From assembly GCF_900106095.1 (NCBI RefSeq), contig NZ_FNUD01000002.1, forward strand, positions 2,067,501 to 2,131,500: a stretch of DNA of 64,000 nt, read 5' to 3'. Source of the stretch: Pseudomonas deceptionensis (lineage in GTDB: Bacteria; Pseudomonadota; Gammaproteobacteria; Pseudomonadales; Pseudomonadaceae). How positions within the stretch are numbered: position 1 is the stretch's first letter; each line of letters begins with the position of its first letter. The notes under the pieces are model-generated. The model worked only from the letters and a program-made list of their open reading frames with translations, did not search any database and had not been told where the DNA came from. Made by a program: the position numbers and the translations under genes. This document shows positions 28,058 through 37,829 of the stretch, piece by piece.

Positions 28058-28085
28058 ATTCTACAGCGATACGCTGGGCTGTCAA
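28058..28085 (-). promoter_or_regulatory. Sigma-70 promoter of tRNA-fMet copy 3
   Basis: On the minus strand, TTGACA, 16 bp, TAGAAT, the same hexamers as copy 1. Confidence 0.8.
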
Positions 28086-28260
28086 ACGTTAATTTAGAAA
28101 AAAGTGTTCTGCTTCAATTGGTTAGATCAAAAATCCGGTTATAAAAATGGCTGCAGGCCATATGGCATAAGGGGTGTAGCTCTATTAGGGAGCTGGATTC
28201 GATTGAAAAAACAAATTCATTACCGGAAAGCTCCGCGTCTGTCGGGCAGAATTACGACTA

Positions 28261-28276
28261 CTGGTGCTATATACAG
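28261..28276 (+). promoter_or_regulatory. LexA box of dinB
   Basis: CTGGTGCTATATACAG fits CTG-N10-CAG and shares CTGG...ACAG with the recA box. It lies 58 bp before the dinB start, so dinB is very likely SOS-induced. Confidence 0.8.
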
Positions 28277-28334
28277 TTCGCAGTGACATACTGGCGATCC
28301 GCATTGCCTACTCCCTTTAAGAACGCCGCCTTAC

Positions 28335-29396
28335 ATGACGCAGCGCAAAATCATCCACGTCGATTGTGACTGTTTCTATGCCGCTATTGAGATGCGCGAT
28401 GACCCGAGCCTGGCAAACAAGCCGATGGCTGTAGGAGGGTCGGCGGATCATCGTGGGGTTATCTCTACCTGTAACTACGAAGCGCGAGCCTATGGTGTGC
28501 GTTCGGCGATGGCTTCCCGGCATGCGCTCAAGCTGTGCCCGGACTTGATCATCGTTAACGGCAGGATGGATGCCTATAAAGAAGCGTCCAGAGAGATCCA
28601 TGGCATTTTGCGCGATTACACCGAGCTGATTGAGCCACTGTCGTTGGATGAGGCCTTTTTGGATGTGTCGGATAGCCCGCATTTTTCCGGCAGCGCCACG
28701 CGCATTGCCCAGGAGATCCGGCGCCGGGTTTCCAATCAGTTGCACATCACCGTATCGGCGGGTGTAGCACCCAACAAGTTTCTGGCCAAGATCGCCAGTG
28801 ACTGGAAAAAACCCAATGGGCTGTTCGTCATTACCCCGGATCAGGTCGAAGACTTTGTGTCGGCGTTGCCGGTTAACAAGTTGCACGGGGTGGGGAAGGT
28901 CACGGCAGAGAAGCTTGGGCGGCTGGGGATCGAAACCTGCCTTCAGTTGCGTGACTGGAACAAGCTGGCGTTGGTGCGTGAGTTTGGCAGTTTCGGTGAG
29001 CGGCTTTGGGGGTTGGCGCGCGGGATTGATGAGCGTTTGGTGCAGAGCGACAGCCGGCGTCAGTCGGTGAGTGTAGAAAACACCTACGACACTGATTTGC
29101 CCGATCTGGCCAGTTGCCTGGAGAAGCTCCCGGAGTTGCTCGATACCCTTAACAGGCGCATTGCGCGCATAGACAGCAGCTACCGGCCCGGCAAGCCGTT
29201 CGTCAAAGTGAAGTTTCACGATTTTACCCAGACCACGCTGGAGCAATCCGGTGCGGGTCGTGATCTTGAAAGCTATCAGGGCTTATTGGCGCAGGCGTTT
29301 GCACGCGGCGCCAGGCCCGTTCGATTGCTTGGGCTTGGCGTGCGTTTGCAGGATTTGAGTATCGGGTTTGAGCAGCTGGAGCTGTTCAAGGGGTAA
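28335..29396 (+). CDS. dinB: DNA polymerase IV (Y family)
   Basis: Error-prone translesion polymerase, 353 aa. Palm metal ligands lie in VDCDCFYAAIE (Asp near residue 8) and SLDEAFLDV (about residues 102-110). The little-finger domain follows. The extreme C-terminus carries the beta-clamp-binding peptide QLELF at residues 347-351. Usual length; the ATG at 28335 begins MTQRKIIHVD. Controlled by the LexA box just upstream. Monocistronic, followed by a REP pair. Confidence 0.97.
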   Translation: MTQRKIIHVDCDCFYAAIEMRDDPSLANKPMAVGGSADHRGVISTCNYEARAYGVRSAMASRHALKLCPDLIIVNGRMDAYKEASREIHGILRDYTELIEPLSLDEAFLDVSDSPHFSGSATRIAQEIRRRVSNQLHITVSAGVAPNKFLAKIASDWKKPNGLFVITPDQVEDFVSALPVNKLHGVGKVTAEKLGRLGIETCLQLRDWNKLALVREFGSFGERLWGLARGIDERLVQSDSRRQSVSVENTYDTDLPDLASCLEKLPELLDTLNRRIARIDSSYRPGKPFVKVKFHDFTQTTLEQSGAGRDLESYQGLLAQAFARGARPVRLLGLGVRLQDLSIGFEQLELFKG

Positions 29397-29399
29397 AAG

Positions 29400-29484
29400 C
29401 TGTAGCCGCTGACGAGGTACGAGGCTGCGATGGGGTGCGTAGCGGCCCCAAAGAGCGAAGTTCCTGCGTGCACAGCGGCTACAA
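29400..29484. repeat. REPIN, family A
   Basis: CTGTAGCCGCTGACGAGGTA on the left and CACAGCGGCTACA on the right in inverted order, with GGCTGCGAT core. Between the converging dinB and lipoprotein genes. Confidence 0.82.
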
Positions 29485-29493
29485 CGAGTAGTG

Positions 29494-30447
29494 TCAGCTA
29501 ACGCCTGGGTCCGCTACCAGTCGCCCGGCATTCTTGGTCAGAGACTGAAGGAATTCACGTTGTAGCTCGGGGTCGTTGCGCGTGAGTTCGATCAGGCTTT
29601 GTTCCAGTTCACTGGCTTCTTCTTCCAGCCCCAGTTCTGACAAGCGCTTGACCCGATGTACCCATTGGTTGACGTCGTCACCCTCAAGGTCGTCGTAGAT
29701 CAGGTTATGCGCTTCGAGCAGCTTGCCGCGCAGGCTGCTGCTGATCGACAGGGTCGAGTCCGAATGGGTTTCGTCCTGGGCGTCTTCAACAGTAATGGTC
29801 AGCTTGCCGATGTGGTTGAGGTCTTGCTCGGCAAAAGGGCTGTCCAGCAGATTCAGGCGCAGCACGCCGTTGCGGTCGGTTGTCAGCTCATGGTTCTGCT
29901 TGCCGGCCTTGACCACAACCGGGCGCTCGGCCCACGGCAAGCTTGAATACTCCAGGCGCTTGTCGCGCTGGATATCATCAATGCCTGCCAGGTTCTGCTC
30001 GGCGCGGCCGTGGGACTGCACGTTCATCGCCGGGTTTACACCTGCGAAGCCGTAGTTGATCCAGTCCTTGGTCACGCTGTCAGGCAGTTGCCCGAACATG
30101 AAGACGTTAAGCACATTGGCACCTACCCCGGCGACGATAGCCACCGCACCCAGCGGGATCTCATAGACTTCACGCCAGGGCTGGTAAGGGGTATAGCGGT
30201 CGTAATGCCGCGTGACATCGAACTCGGTGACCTCAAAGGTCTTTTGTTCATTGATGCGCACACGGCGTTGCGGCAACTCAAGCACTGCGGGCGAGCCAAC
30301 ATCGATCTGGAGGCTATGGGCGAGCAGTTTTCGCTCAATGCGCTCCTCGTGCTCGCTGCGTTGCGACATGTGATTGGCACAGCCGCTCAGCAGCAGGGCG
30401 CCGCACATGGCGGCGCCCCCGAGGGTTAAGGTGTTTCGAGTGAACAT
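29494..30447 (-). CDS. Hypothetical lipoprotein downstream of proS
   Basis: 317-aa protein with a lipoprotein signal: hydrophobic core about residues 8-22 and lipobox LLLSGC with the modified Cys at about residue 23. No enzyme motif is recognised. The middle has a hydrophobic patch (IPLGAVAIVAGVGANVLNV) that may insert in membrane, and the C-terminus is acidic and helical (LGLEEEASELEQSLIEL). It starts 17 bases after proS, so the two are likely co-transcribed. A similarly placed protein follows proS in other pseudomonads as I recall. Function unknown. Confidence 0.8.
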   Translation of the reverse strand: MFTRNTLTLGGAAMCGALLLSGCANHMSQRSEHEERIERKLLAHSLQIDVGSPAVLELPQRRVRINEQKTFEVTEFDVTRHYDRYTPYQPWREVYEIPLGAVAIVAGVGANVLNVFMFGQLPDSVTKDWINYGFAGVNPAMNVQSHGRAEQNLAGIDDIQRDKRLEYSSLPWAERPVVVKAGKQNHELTTDRNGVLRLNLLDSPFAEQDLNHIGKLTITVEDAQDETHSDSTLSISSSLRGKLLEAHNLIYDDLEGDDVNQWVHRVKRLSELGLEEEASELEQSLIELTRNDPELQREFLQSLTKNAGRLVADPGVS

Positions 30448-30464
30448 GGCGTCTCTATCTGGTT

Positions 30465-32180
30465 TCAGCGACGGATACGCGCCTGAAGGAAGGCAAGTAC
30501 GTCAGCAACGGGCAGGGCTTGCGGCTCTGCTTCGGTGCGGCTCTTGTATTCCAGGTTGCCTTCTGCGAGGCCACGGTCGCTGACCACGATCCGGTGAGGA
30601 ATGCCGATCAGTTCCATGTCGGCGAACTTGATGCCGGGGCTGGTTTTCTTGTCGCGATCGTCCAGCAGCACTTCAAAACCGGCTGCCGTCAGTTGCGCGT
30701 AAAGGTTGTCAGTGGCTTCACGAACCGCTTCGGTTTCGTAGCGCAGGGGAACCAGTGCTACCTGGAAAGGTGCCAGGGCATCGCTCCAGATAATGCCGCG
30801 ATCGTCGTTGTTCTGCTCGATGGCCGCCGCAACAACGCGCGAAACACCAATGCCGTAGCAGCCCATTGCCAGGGTGACCGGCTTGCCGTTTTCACCCAGC
30901 ACCTGGCACTTCATCGCTTCGCTGTACTTGGTGCCCAGCTGGAAGATGTGGCCGACTTCGATGCCGCGTTTGATTTCCAGCGTGCCTTTGCCATCCGGGC
31001 TCGGGTCGCCGGCAACCACGTTGCGCAGGTCGGCAATGGTCGGTACTGGCAGATCGCGTTCCCAGTTCACGCCGAAGTAGTGCTTGTCGTCGATGTTGGC
31101 ACCCACGCCGAAGTCGCTCATCAGCTCGACCGAACGGTCAATGATGCACGGCAGTGGCAGGTTCAGCGGGCCCAGCGAGCCTGCGCCGGCGCCGATGGCG
31201 TCACGCAGTTCTGCGTCCGAAGCCATGGTCAGCGGGCTTGCCACCAACGGATGGTTGCCGGCCTTGATTTCGTTCAGCTCGTGATCGCCACGGATCACCA
31301 GAGCGATCAGCTTGCCTTCTTCGGCGGCGTGAACGATCAGGGTCTTGACGGTCTTTTCGATTGGCAGGTCGTAGTTTTCTACCAATTGAACAATGGTCTT
31401 GGCATCAGGCGTGTCGACCAGGCGCAGCTCTTGGGTAGCAGCAGGGCGCGAGGTTTCGACAGGAACGGCTTCGGCTTTTTCGATGTTGGCCGCGTAGTCG
31501 GAGCCATTGCTGAACACGATGTCGTCTTCGCCGGACTCGGCCAATACGTGGAACTCGTGTGAGCCGGCACCGCCGATGGAGCCGTTGTCCGCTTCAACCG
31601 GGCGGAAGTTCAGGCCCAGACGGGTGAAAATCTTGCAGTAGGCTTCGTGCATGCGGTCATAGGTGACCTGCAGCGAAGCGTTGTCGACGTGGAACGAGTA
31701 GGCGTCCTTCATGATGAACTCGCGGCCGCGCATCAAACCGAAGCGCGGGCGTGTTTCGTCACGGAATTTGGTCTGGATCTGGTACAGGTTGATCGGCAAC
31801 TGCTTGTAGCTGTTGAGCTCGTTGCGGCACAGATCGGTGATGACTTCTTCGTGGGTCGGGCCTACGCAGAACTCGCGCCCGTGGCGATCTTTCAAGCGCA
31901 GCAGTTCGGCGCCGTATTCTTCCCAGCGACCGGACTCTTGCCACAGCTCAGCCGGCTGGATGCTCGGCATCAGCACTTCCAGAGCGCCAGCAGCGTTCAT
32001 TTCTTCGCGAACAATGGCTTCGGCCTTGCGCATGATCCGCAGGCCCATGGGCAGCCAGGTGTACAGGCCGGAAGCAAGTTTGCGAATCATGCCTGCGCGC
32101 AGCATCAGCTGGTGGCTGATAACGACCGCATCTGAAGGCGTTTCTTTCTGTGTGGCGAGCAAATATTGACTGGTGCGCAT
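30465..32180 (-). CDS. proS: Prolyl-tRNA synthetase
   Basis: Class II synthetase charging tRNA-Pro, 571 aa, the bacterial (ProRS with editing insert) length. Motif 2 appears in [11 protein letters not shown] and [14 protein letters not shown], motif 3 in [14 protein letters not shown], and a YbaK-like editing insertion lies between (about residues 225-405, with TLIVHA). The C-terminal anticodon-binding domain includes [29 protein letters not shown]. The downstream lipoprotein gene is only 17 bp away. Confidence 0.97.
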   Translation of the reverse strand: MRTSQYLLATQKETPSDAVVISHQLMLRAGMIRKLASGLYTWLPMGLRIMRKAEAIVREEMNAAGALEVLMPSIQPAELWQESGRWEEYGAELLRLKDRHGREFCVGPTHEEVITDLCRNELNSYKQLPINLYQIQTKFRDETRPRFGLMRGREFIMKDAYSFHVDNASLQVTYDRMHEAYCKIFTRLGLNFRPVEADNGSIGGAGSHEFHVLAESGEDDIVFSNGSDYAANIEKAEAVPVETSRPAATQELRLVDTPDAKTIVQLVENYDLPIEKTVKTLIVHAAEEGKLIALVIRGDHELNEIKAGNHPLVASPLTMASDAELRDAIGAGAGSLGPLNLPLPCIIDRSVELMSDFGVGANIDDKHYFGVNWERDLPVPTIADLRNVVAGDPSPDGKGTLEIKRGIEVGHIFQLGTKYSEAMKCQVLGENGKPVTLAMGCYGIGVSRVVAAAIEQNNDDRGIIWSDALAPFQVALVPLRYETEAVREATDNLYAQLTAAGFEVLLDDRDKKTSPGIKFADMELIGIPHRIVVSDRGLAEGNLEYKSRTEAEPQALPVADVLAFLQARIRR

Positions 32181-32282
32181 GGTTAGTCGTTGCCGTGCTG
32201 ATGACTAGAAATGACTGGGCATTGTACGGGCGTGACGTGCTTGCGTACAGGGTGGGCGGGGGAGAGGGGCTCCCCCTTGTGT

Positions 32283-33827
32283 TTACGGGTGTTTTTCGAG
32301 GTCGACAACAGGTTTCTGGCGAGCCCGGCGGGTTTCCTGGAACCAGTGCAGGCTGATCAGCAGCAGCGTCGGAATGCCCATAAGCGCAGTGATGATGAAG
32401 AACTGGTGATAACCATACTTCTCGACCATGACCCCCGAGTACCCGCCCATCAAACGTGGCAGCAGCAACATGATGGAACTGAGGAGGGCGTATTGGGTGG
32501 CGGAAAACTTGAGGTTGGTCAGGCTGGACAGGTAGGCCACGAACGCCGAGGTGGCAAGGCCGGAACTGAAGTTGTCGAGTGAAATCGTGACGACCAGCAT
32601 CTCCATGTTCGGGCCCATGTCGGCCAGTAACATGAACAGCAGATTGGTGCCTGCCGATGCCGCACCGCCAATCAGCAGGATCGGCAAAATACCGAAGCGC
32701 ACAATCAACAGGCCGCCCATGCCGGCGCCGACGAGGGTCATGATCAGCCCGAAAATCTTGCTGACACCGGCGATCTGATCCTTGGTGAAGCCCTGGTCGA
32801 TATAGAACACGTTGGCCATCACGCCCATTACCGTATCCGACATGCGATAGGTGGCGATCAGGCCGAGCAGCAGCAGGGCTTGCCAGCGATAGCGCACGAT
32901 AAAGTCGTTTACCGGTGTAAGCACCGGAGCCAACCCGCGTCGTCCGATAGATGACAGGCAGAACACCGTCAGCAGGGTGTACAGAATCGCCCGCAGAAAG
33001 GCCCGATCTTCCATCACCAGGTTCATCGGGCTGATGCCTTCAAACAGCACGCCTGCAAAATCGGTGTTGTAGAGCTGAGTGAACATGGCCGGGACAGAAA
33101 CCAGCAGCACAATCAGTACGAAAACAGACGCCAGTTGATGACCGAAGCTGTAGCGCCCGGCTGACAACTGGGTGCGTAAAGGCACCGGCGGTTCGCGCAT
33201 GAACAGGGTGGTGAGCAGCGCGGGCACCATCAGCAAGCCGAACAGCACGTAGGTGCCGGTCCAGGCCGAGTGCTTGTAGTTGAAGCCCGTAGAGCCGAAA
33301 CCCTCGGCAAAGAACAGGGCGCCAGCGGTGGCCAGCAGGGCCGCCACGCGATACCCGGACATGTAACTGGCGGCGAGCGCGGCCTGGCGGTTGTCTTCTG
33401 CGATTTCCAGGCGATAGGCGTCTACGGCAATGTCCTGGGTCGCCGAGGCGAAGGACACGACAACCGCGATGGCAATCAGCCAGGAAAGATGTTTTTGCGG
33501 GTCACAAAAGCCCATGCCGATCAGGCCCAGGATCACCAGCACCTGTGAAAGCACCAGCCATGAGCGACGCCGGCCCAGTTTTCCGAGCAGCGGCAAACGC
33601 CATTGGTCCAGTAGCGGGGACCACACCCATTTAAAGGCATAGGCCAGCCCGATCAGGCTCGCATAGCCGATGGTTTCACGGGCCACACCGGCTTCGCGCA
33701 ACCAGACGGAAAGCGTTGAGAACACCAGCATGTACGGTAGGCCGGCAGCAAAACCGAGCAGTAACAGCACAAGGGTGGAGGGGCTGGAATAGGCAGCTAG
33801 CGCTTCGCGCCAGGTTTTACGGGGCAT
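32283..33827 (-). CDS. ampG: Muropeptide permease AmpG
   Basis: MFS inner-membrane transporter importing GlcNAc-anhydroMurNAc peptides for peptidoglycan recycling and, where AmpR exists, beta-lactamase induction; 514 aa. The N-terminal family sequence LLLGFAAGLPYMLVFSTLSVWLREAGV and the DRWRLPLLGKLGRRRSW-like loop (LLDQWRLPLLGKLGRRR) are typical. About 12-14 hydrophobic helices. P. aeruginosa AmpG is 594 aa; shorter versions occur in other species. Monocistronic; the ATL gene upstream is on the same strand, 42 bp away. Confidence 0.94.
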   Translation of the reverse strand: MPRKTWREALAAYSSPSTLVLLLLGFAAGLPYMLVFSTLSVWLREAGVARETIGYASLIGLAYAFKWVWSPLLDQWRLPLLGKLGRRRSWLVLSQVLVILGLIGMGFCDPQKHLSWLIAIAVVVSFASATQDIAVDAYRLEIAEDNRQAALAASYMSGYRVAALLATAGALFFAEGFGSTGFNYKHSAWTGTYVLFGLLMVPALLTTLFMREPPVPLRTQLSAGRYSFGHQLASVFVLIVLLVSVPAMFTQLYNTDFAGVLFEGISPMNLVMEDRAFLRAILYTLLTVFCLSSIGRRGLAPVLTPVNDFIVRYRWQALLLLGLIATYRMSDTVMGVMANVFYIDQGFTKDQIAGVSKIFGLIMTLVGAGMGGLLIVRFGILPILLIGGAASAGTNLLFMLLADMGPNMEMLVVTISLDNFSSGLATSAFVAYLSSLTNLKFSATQYALLSSIMLLLPRLMGGYSGVMVEKYGYHQFFIITALMGIPTLLLISLHWFQETRRARQKPVVDLEKHP

Positions 33828-33869
33828 GGACTGGAGTCTGCCTCTGGTTGCGGAAACAAAGGGCGCACT

Positions 33870-34223
33870 CTAACCGCAGTGCTCTATCGGGCGCCAGCCA
33901 TGGCGTTGTATATCCACGCGATTATTCATGATGCTTATGCCTTCAGCGCGCAAACGCGCCCGCTGTTCGTCACCGGACGGGCTGCCTGCTGGCAAGCTGA
34001 TGCGCCCGCCAGCTGCGAGTACCCGGTGCCAGGGCAGGCGCGTGCCTTCGGGGAGTTGGCTGAGCGTTCGCCCAACCCAGCGTGCCGCCCGACCCAGCCC
34101 GGCCAGTTCGGCAAGCTGGCCGTAAGACACCACATAACCGGCGGGCACCATCATCAAGGTTGAATACAGCGCCGTTCGACGAATCTCGGCCGGGGTTTGA
34201 GGAGGGGCGGTCGGTGTGCTCAC
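33870..34223 (-). CDS. Alkyltransferase-like protein (ATL, MGMT family)
   Basis: 117-aa DNA-binding protein related to O6-methylguanine-DNA methyltransferase. The active-site motif PCHRV of true alkyltransferases is PWHRV here (Trp replaces the acceptor Cys), as in E. coli ATL. It should bind O6-alkylguanine, flip it out and hand it to nucleotide excision repair instead of removing the alkyl group. It starts with GTG at 34223. It could share a transcript with ampG, though the functions are unrelated. Confidence 0.9.
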   Translation of the reverse strand: MSTPTAPPQTPAEIRRTALYSTLMMVPAGYVVSYGQLAELAGLGRAARWVGRTLSQLPEGTRLPWHRVLAAGGRISLPAGSPSGDEQRARLRAEGISIMNNRVDIQRHGWRPIEHCG

Positions 34224-34249
34224 GGCGTACTTCTGATCAAAGGGTTGAA

Positions 34250-34277
34250 GTCTGAGGTCTGAGGTCTGAGGTCTGAG
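34250..34277. repeat. Four tandem 7-mers upstream of the DUF481 gene
   Basis: GTCTGAG is repeated four times head to tail without interruption, 110 bp before the DUF481 gene and 27 bp upstream of the ATL start codon. A heptamer array can change length by slippage, but whether it varies cannot be seen from one genome. Confidence 0.9.
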
Positions 34278-34387
34278 CTGAACTATAGAGGGAACTCCAA
34301 CACAATGAGTCGGTCTTTCTTCCTCAAGGGCGTGTCCAACGGGATAATGCCGGCAATCTTTCGTACTCCTGAGTTTCTCGCCCGCTT

Positions 34388-35401
34388 ATGTTGTCCAGAA
34401 CCCTGTTATGTCTTGCTGTTTTTAGTGCCTCTACGCCTTTGCTTGCCGATACGGTGTGGTTGAAAAACGGCGACCGTCTGAGCGGCAAGATCAAAGTTTT
34501 CGATGGCGGCAAGCTGCTGATCCAGACCGAATACGCGGGTGCAGTCCCCATTGACTGGAAGCAGGTCAAAACACTGGAGAGTGATCAGGAGTTGTTGGTC
34601 AAGCAAGATGCCTATACCGGCGAAAAAGCCAAATCGTTGCTCGCTGCCGATGAGGGCCGCGTAACCCTGGCTAATGGAGAGGCGCCCAAAACAGTCGCGC
34701 TGGCCAGTATTCAACAGATCATCAAGCCAAAGCCTGTGATTGAAGACCTGGTCTGGAAAGGCAATGTCGATGTGGCCCTGGACTACAAACGGGCGGACAA
34801 GGACACCGATGACTACGACATCGACTTCAAGACCACTGCCCGTCACGGGGCCTGGCGTCATCACGCAGAAGGCGAATACAACCGCGAGTTTCAGAACGAT
34901 GCGGTAACCGCCGACAACTGGACCGCCGAGTACGCGCTTGATCACTTCATCGATGAAAAGTGGTACTGGCAAGGCCGCCTGACTTACAACCGCGACAGGG
35001 TGGAAGACATTTCTCGCCAGCGCACAGTGGGTACGGGCCCGGGCTATCAGTTTTGGGATGACGAGCTGGGTGCGTTCTCGCTGGGTTCACTGCTGAACCG
35101 CACCGACTATGAATACTCTGATGGCAAGAAAGACAACTTCTACTCGCTGGCCGTGAAGTGGGATTACAACCGTTACTTGATGGGCAAAACCGTGTCGATC
35201 TTCACCAATGGTGAGTTAGGCAAGTCACTGGAGGGGGGATCGGACTACAGCCTCGATTCCGAGGTCGGGTTGCGCTACAAGGTGACGGAGTGGGCATCAT
35301 TGAACCTCAAGGCTGAAAAAGACCTGATTGGCAGCTCAAGCGGCTCTGATAATTCCCTCAACAAGACTCGCTACACCATGGGGTTTGGCGTGACCTGGTA
35401 A
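34388..35401 (+). CDS. DUF481 outer-membrane beta-barrel protein (YdiY-like)
   Basis: 337 aa. It has a cleavable signal peptide (hydrophobic to about residue 20, cleaved after LLA), an SH3-like N-terminal stretch (DTVWLKNGDRLSGKIKVFDGGKLLIQT) and a DUF481 barrel from about residue 120 with alternating aromatic strands. It ends FGVTW; the terminal aromatic residue is the usual beta-barrel assembly signal. Function unknown; relatives respond to salt or acid in E. coli. Confidence 0.86.
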   Translation: MLSRTLLCLAVFSASTPLLADTVWLKNGDRLSGKIKVFDGGKLLIQTEYAGAVPIDWKQVKTLESDQELLVKQDAYTGEKAKSLLAADEGRVTLANGEAPKTVALASIQQIIKPKPVIEDLVWKGNVDVALDYKRADKDTDDYDIDFKTTARHGAWRHHAEGEYNREFQNDAVTADNWTAEYALDHFIDEKWYWQGRLTYNRDRVEDISRQRTVGTGPGYQFWDDELGAFSLGSLLNRTDYEYSDGKKDNFYSLAVKWDYNRYLMGKTVSIFTNGELGKSLEGGSDYSLDSEVGLRYKVTEWASLNLKAEKDLIGSSSGSDNSLNKTRYTMGFGVTW

Positions 35402-35414
35402 ACGCACACACAAA

Positions 35415-35496
35415 CCTGTAGCCGCGGCCGCACGAAGCGCCTTCAAAAAGCGGGGCCGCTCTGCTGCCTGTCGCAGCCTGCGGCAGCGGCTACAGG
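35415..35496. repeat. REPIN, family A
   Basis: CCTGTAGCCGCGGCCGCACGA and the inverted TCGCAGCCTGCGGCAGCGG/CTACAGG arm, between the converging DUF481 and SDR genes. Confidence 0.85.
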
Positions 35497-35504
35497 GTGT
35501 TGGC

Positions 35505-36263
35505 TTAGATCCGCAGCCCGCCATCGAGCTCCAGAATGCGCCCGGTGTAGTAGTCGTTCTCGAAAATGTACGCCGCCGAGTGGGCGATTTCTTCGACTTT
35601 GCCCATGCGTTTGAGCGGGATGCCGGACGTCATTTTTTCGAGGGCTTCGGGTTTCATGCCCAGTGTCATTTCGGTTTCGATAAAACCCGGCGCAATCCCG
35701 GCAACGCGAATGCCGTAGCGCGACAGCTCCTTGGCCCAGGTCACGGTTGCCGCAGCCACCCCGGCCTTGGCCGCCGAGTAGTTGGTCTGCCCGACGTTGC
35801 CGGCGCGCGAAATCGACGAAATGTTGATAATCGCGCCCTGGCTGTTCAACTCGATCATTTTCGCCGCCACCTCACGGGTGCACAGGAAAACGCCGGTCAG
35901 GTTGACGTCGATCACTGCCTGCCATTGCGCCAGGCTCATCTTGGTCATGACCCCGTCCTTGACCTTGATCAACAAGCCATCGCGCAAAATGCCGGCATTG
36001 TTGACCAGGCCATTGATCGCGCCAAAATCTTCTGCAATTTGGGCAACGGTTTGCGTAACCTGTTCTTCGTCAGCGACGTTGCACAGGTAGGCGCGGGCTT
36101 CTACACCCTGTGCCTGGCAAGCTGCGACCGCCAATTCGAGCTTTTCCGGATTGAGGTCCACCAATGCCAGTTTTGCACCCTTGGCAGCCAGATACTCAGC
36201 CATGGCGCGACCCAGCCCTTGGCAGCCGCCAGTGATAATGATTACTTTGTCTTTTAGTTGCAT
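35505..36263 (-). CDS. SDR-family oxidoreductase (FabG-like 3-oxoacyl reductase)
   Basis: 252-aa NAD(P)-dependent dehydrogenase of the classical short-chain family. The nucleotide-binding TGGCQGLG lies at residues 11-18, with NNAG, the catalytic Ser in INISSISR, and YxxxK in YSAAKAG; the C-terminal LELDGGLRI matches FabG-like proteins. It is not the main fabG (no fab cluster around). Asp after the third strand (ALVDLN) suggests NADH preference. The substrate is unknown; it could reduce 3-oxoacyl thioesters or an alcohol/ketone. Confidence 0.88.
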   Translation of the reverse strand: MQLKDKVIIITGGCQGLGRAMAEYLAAKGAKLALVDLNPEKLELAVAACQAQGVEARAYLCNVADEEQVTQTVAQIAEDFGAINGLVNNAGILRDGLLIKVKDGVMTKMSLAQWQAVIDVNLTGVFLCTREVAAKMIELNSQGAIINISSISRAGNVGQTNYSAAKAGVAAATVTWAKELSRYGIRVAGIAPGFIETEMTLGMKPEALEKMTSGIPLKRMGKVEEIAHSAAYIFENDYYTGRILELDGGLRI

Positions 36264-36316
36264 GAGTGCCCTGATCTCGACCGTTATCGACGGGTTTTTT
36301 ATTAAGGAGTCATAAA

Positions 36317-37042
36317 TTGAGCGTTGAAGCTGCCAAGCATGCCCGAGAATTACTGCTCAAGGAATACCGTGGCGCCTTGGCCACTCAGTCCAAGGCCATG
36401 CCGGGCTTTCCTTTCGGCTCCGTGGTGCCTTACTGCCTGGACGAGCAGGGGCGGCCGCTGATTTTGATCAGCCGTATTGCCCAGCACACCCACAACCTGC
36501 GCAAGGACCCCAAGTGTTCCTTGATGGTCGCAGAGCGTGGCGCAGAGGATGTCCAGGCCGTTGGGCGCCTGACGTACCTGGCCGAAGCCGAACAGTTGAC
36601 CGAGGCCAGCGCGATCGAAGCCGCAGCCGAGCGTTACTACCGCTATTTTCCTGAAGCCAAAGGCTATGACACCGCCCATGATTTTGATTTTTGGGTGCTT
36701 AACCCGGTTCGCCACCGTTATATAGGCGGGTTTGGAGCTATCCACTGGCTGGATCAGGTCACGCTGGCCAACCCTTTTGCCGGGCAAGTCGAGCTGCGTA
36801 TGGTCGAACATATGAATGGTGACCATGCCAACGCCATCGAACACTACGTCAAATTGACCGGGTTACCGCAAACGCAGCCAGCTAAACTTGTGGGCATCGA
36901 CAGCGAAGGCATGCATTTGCGTATCGGTGAAGGCCTCTACTGGCTGGGCTTTCCAGAGCCTTGCAACACTTCGACACAGGTGCGCGAAGCACTGGTTTTA
37001 TTGGCTCGGGCAAATGAGTGGCCGAAAAAACAGACGGCATAG
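36317..37042 (+). CDS. HugZ-like pyridoxamine-phosphate-oxidase-fold haem-utilisation family protein
   Basis: 241 aa. The N-terminal split-barrel flavin/haem fold (residues about 10-150, with [31 protein letters not shown]) is followed by a DUF2470 domain ([16 protein letters not shown]). Homologues of this layout degrade or bind haem (HugZ); this one could be haem-related, but the assignment stays at family level. It starts with TTG at 36317, spaced 7 bases from a strong AAGGAG, and no nearby ATG fits. It diverges from the SDR gene. Confidence 0.84.
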   Translation: MSVEAAKHARELLLKEYRGALATQSKAMPGFPFGSVVPYCLDEQGRPLILISRIAQHTHNLRKDPKCSLMVAERGAEDVQAVGRLTYLAEAEQLTEASAIEAAAERYYRYFPEAKGYDTAHDFDFWVLNPVRHRYIGGFGAIHWLDQVTLANPFAGQVELRMVEHMNGDHANAIEHYVKLTGLPQTQPAKLVGIDSEGMHLRIGEGLYWLGFPEPCNTSTQVREALVLLARANEWPKKQTA

Positions 37043-37113
37043 CCTTGAATTTGGACAGGCGCGCCGTCATCTAAGACGGGTTGGAAGATATTCTTCCGGA
37101 GAGGAATCATTTG

Positions 37114-37587
37114 ATGCGTGCTTTTCTATTGCTCTTTCTGTTGTTTCCAGTGCTAGAGCTGTATGTCTTTTTCAAGGTCAGCACCGCTATCGGGTTTTTC
37201 CCTGCGTTGCTGCTGATCATTGCCGGCTCCATGCTGGGTGTTCTGGTGGTTCGCGTTGCAGGCCTGGCCACGGCGCTGCGGGCGCGCGAAAGCCTTAATC
37301 GCGGCGAATTGCCGGCCCAGCAAATGCTTGAAGGCCTGATGCTGGCGCTGGGTGGCGGTTTGCTGGTGCTGCCAGGTTTTATCAGCGATGCAGCCGGTCT
37401 GCTGTTGCTGTTCCCGCCGGTTCGCCGGTTCCTGGTCAATCGCCTGCGCAAGCGCGCAGAAGAACAGGCCATTCGCCAGCGTGCATTTGCCGATGATTTC
37501 GCAGCCGCCAATCGCCCTGCAAACCATCAGCCCATTGGGCGCGAGCCCAATGTGATTGAAGGCGAGTTCGAGCACCGCGACAAATAA
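37114..37587 (+). CDS. fxsA: FxsA-family membrane protein
   Basis: 157-aa inner-membrane protein that in E. coli relieves F-plasmid exclusion of phage T7 by sequestering PifA. Three to four helices: MRAFLLLFLLFPVLELYVFF, IGFFPALLLIIAGSMLGVLVV, and MLEGLMLALGGGLLVLPGFISD, with a charged cytoplasmic tail. ATG 37114 is used; the upstream ATG at 37081 is a poorer fit. It sits just before groESL, the standard Pseudomonas order, and a hairpin terminator separates it. Confidence 0.9.
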   Translation: MRAFLLLFLLFPVLELYVFFKVSTAIGFFPALLLIIAGSMLGVLVVRVAGLATALRARESLNRGELPAQQMLEGLMLALGGGLLVLPGFISDAAGLLLLFPPVRRFLVNRLRKRAEEQAIRQRAFADDFAAANRPANHQPIGREPNVIEGEFEHRDK

Positions 37588-37603
37588 GGCATTTGGCGTT
37601 ATC

Positions 37604-37634
37604 AACACGGCACCTTGGGTGCCGTGTTTGTTTT
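37604..37634 (+). terminator. Terminator after fxsA
   Basis: AACACGGCACC-ttg-GGTGCCGTGTTTGTTTT hairpin with an imperfect T-tract, 17 bp after the fxsA stop. Confidence 0.85.
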
Positions 37635-37671
37635 CGGTAGCACACAAGGTTAAAAATTTCATGGGTGCGCC

Positions 37672-37698
37672 CTTGTAATAAGTGGATGCGCCCTTATG
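37672..37698 (+). promoter_or_regulatory. Candidate heat-shock (sigma-32) promoter of groESL
   Basis: CTTGTAA, 12 bp, then CCCTTATG resembles the sigma-32 form (CTTGAAA / CCCCATNT). It lies about 130 bp before groES. The matches are partial, so this is a candidate. Confidence 0.5.
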
Positions 37699-37829
37699 TA
37701 ACGGACACCGCAGGGTTTTACTGGCAACAGCACAACCCCCTCAGCGAATCGCACCCGGCATTTCCGGACTTGCAAACCCAGCCGGTGTTGACACCGGCCG
37801 ATGAACACCACAATTAGGAGAGATCGACA

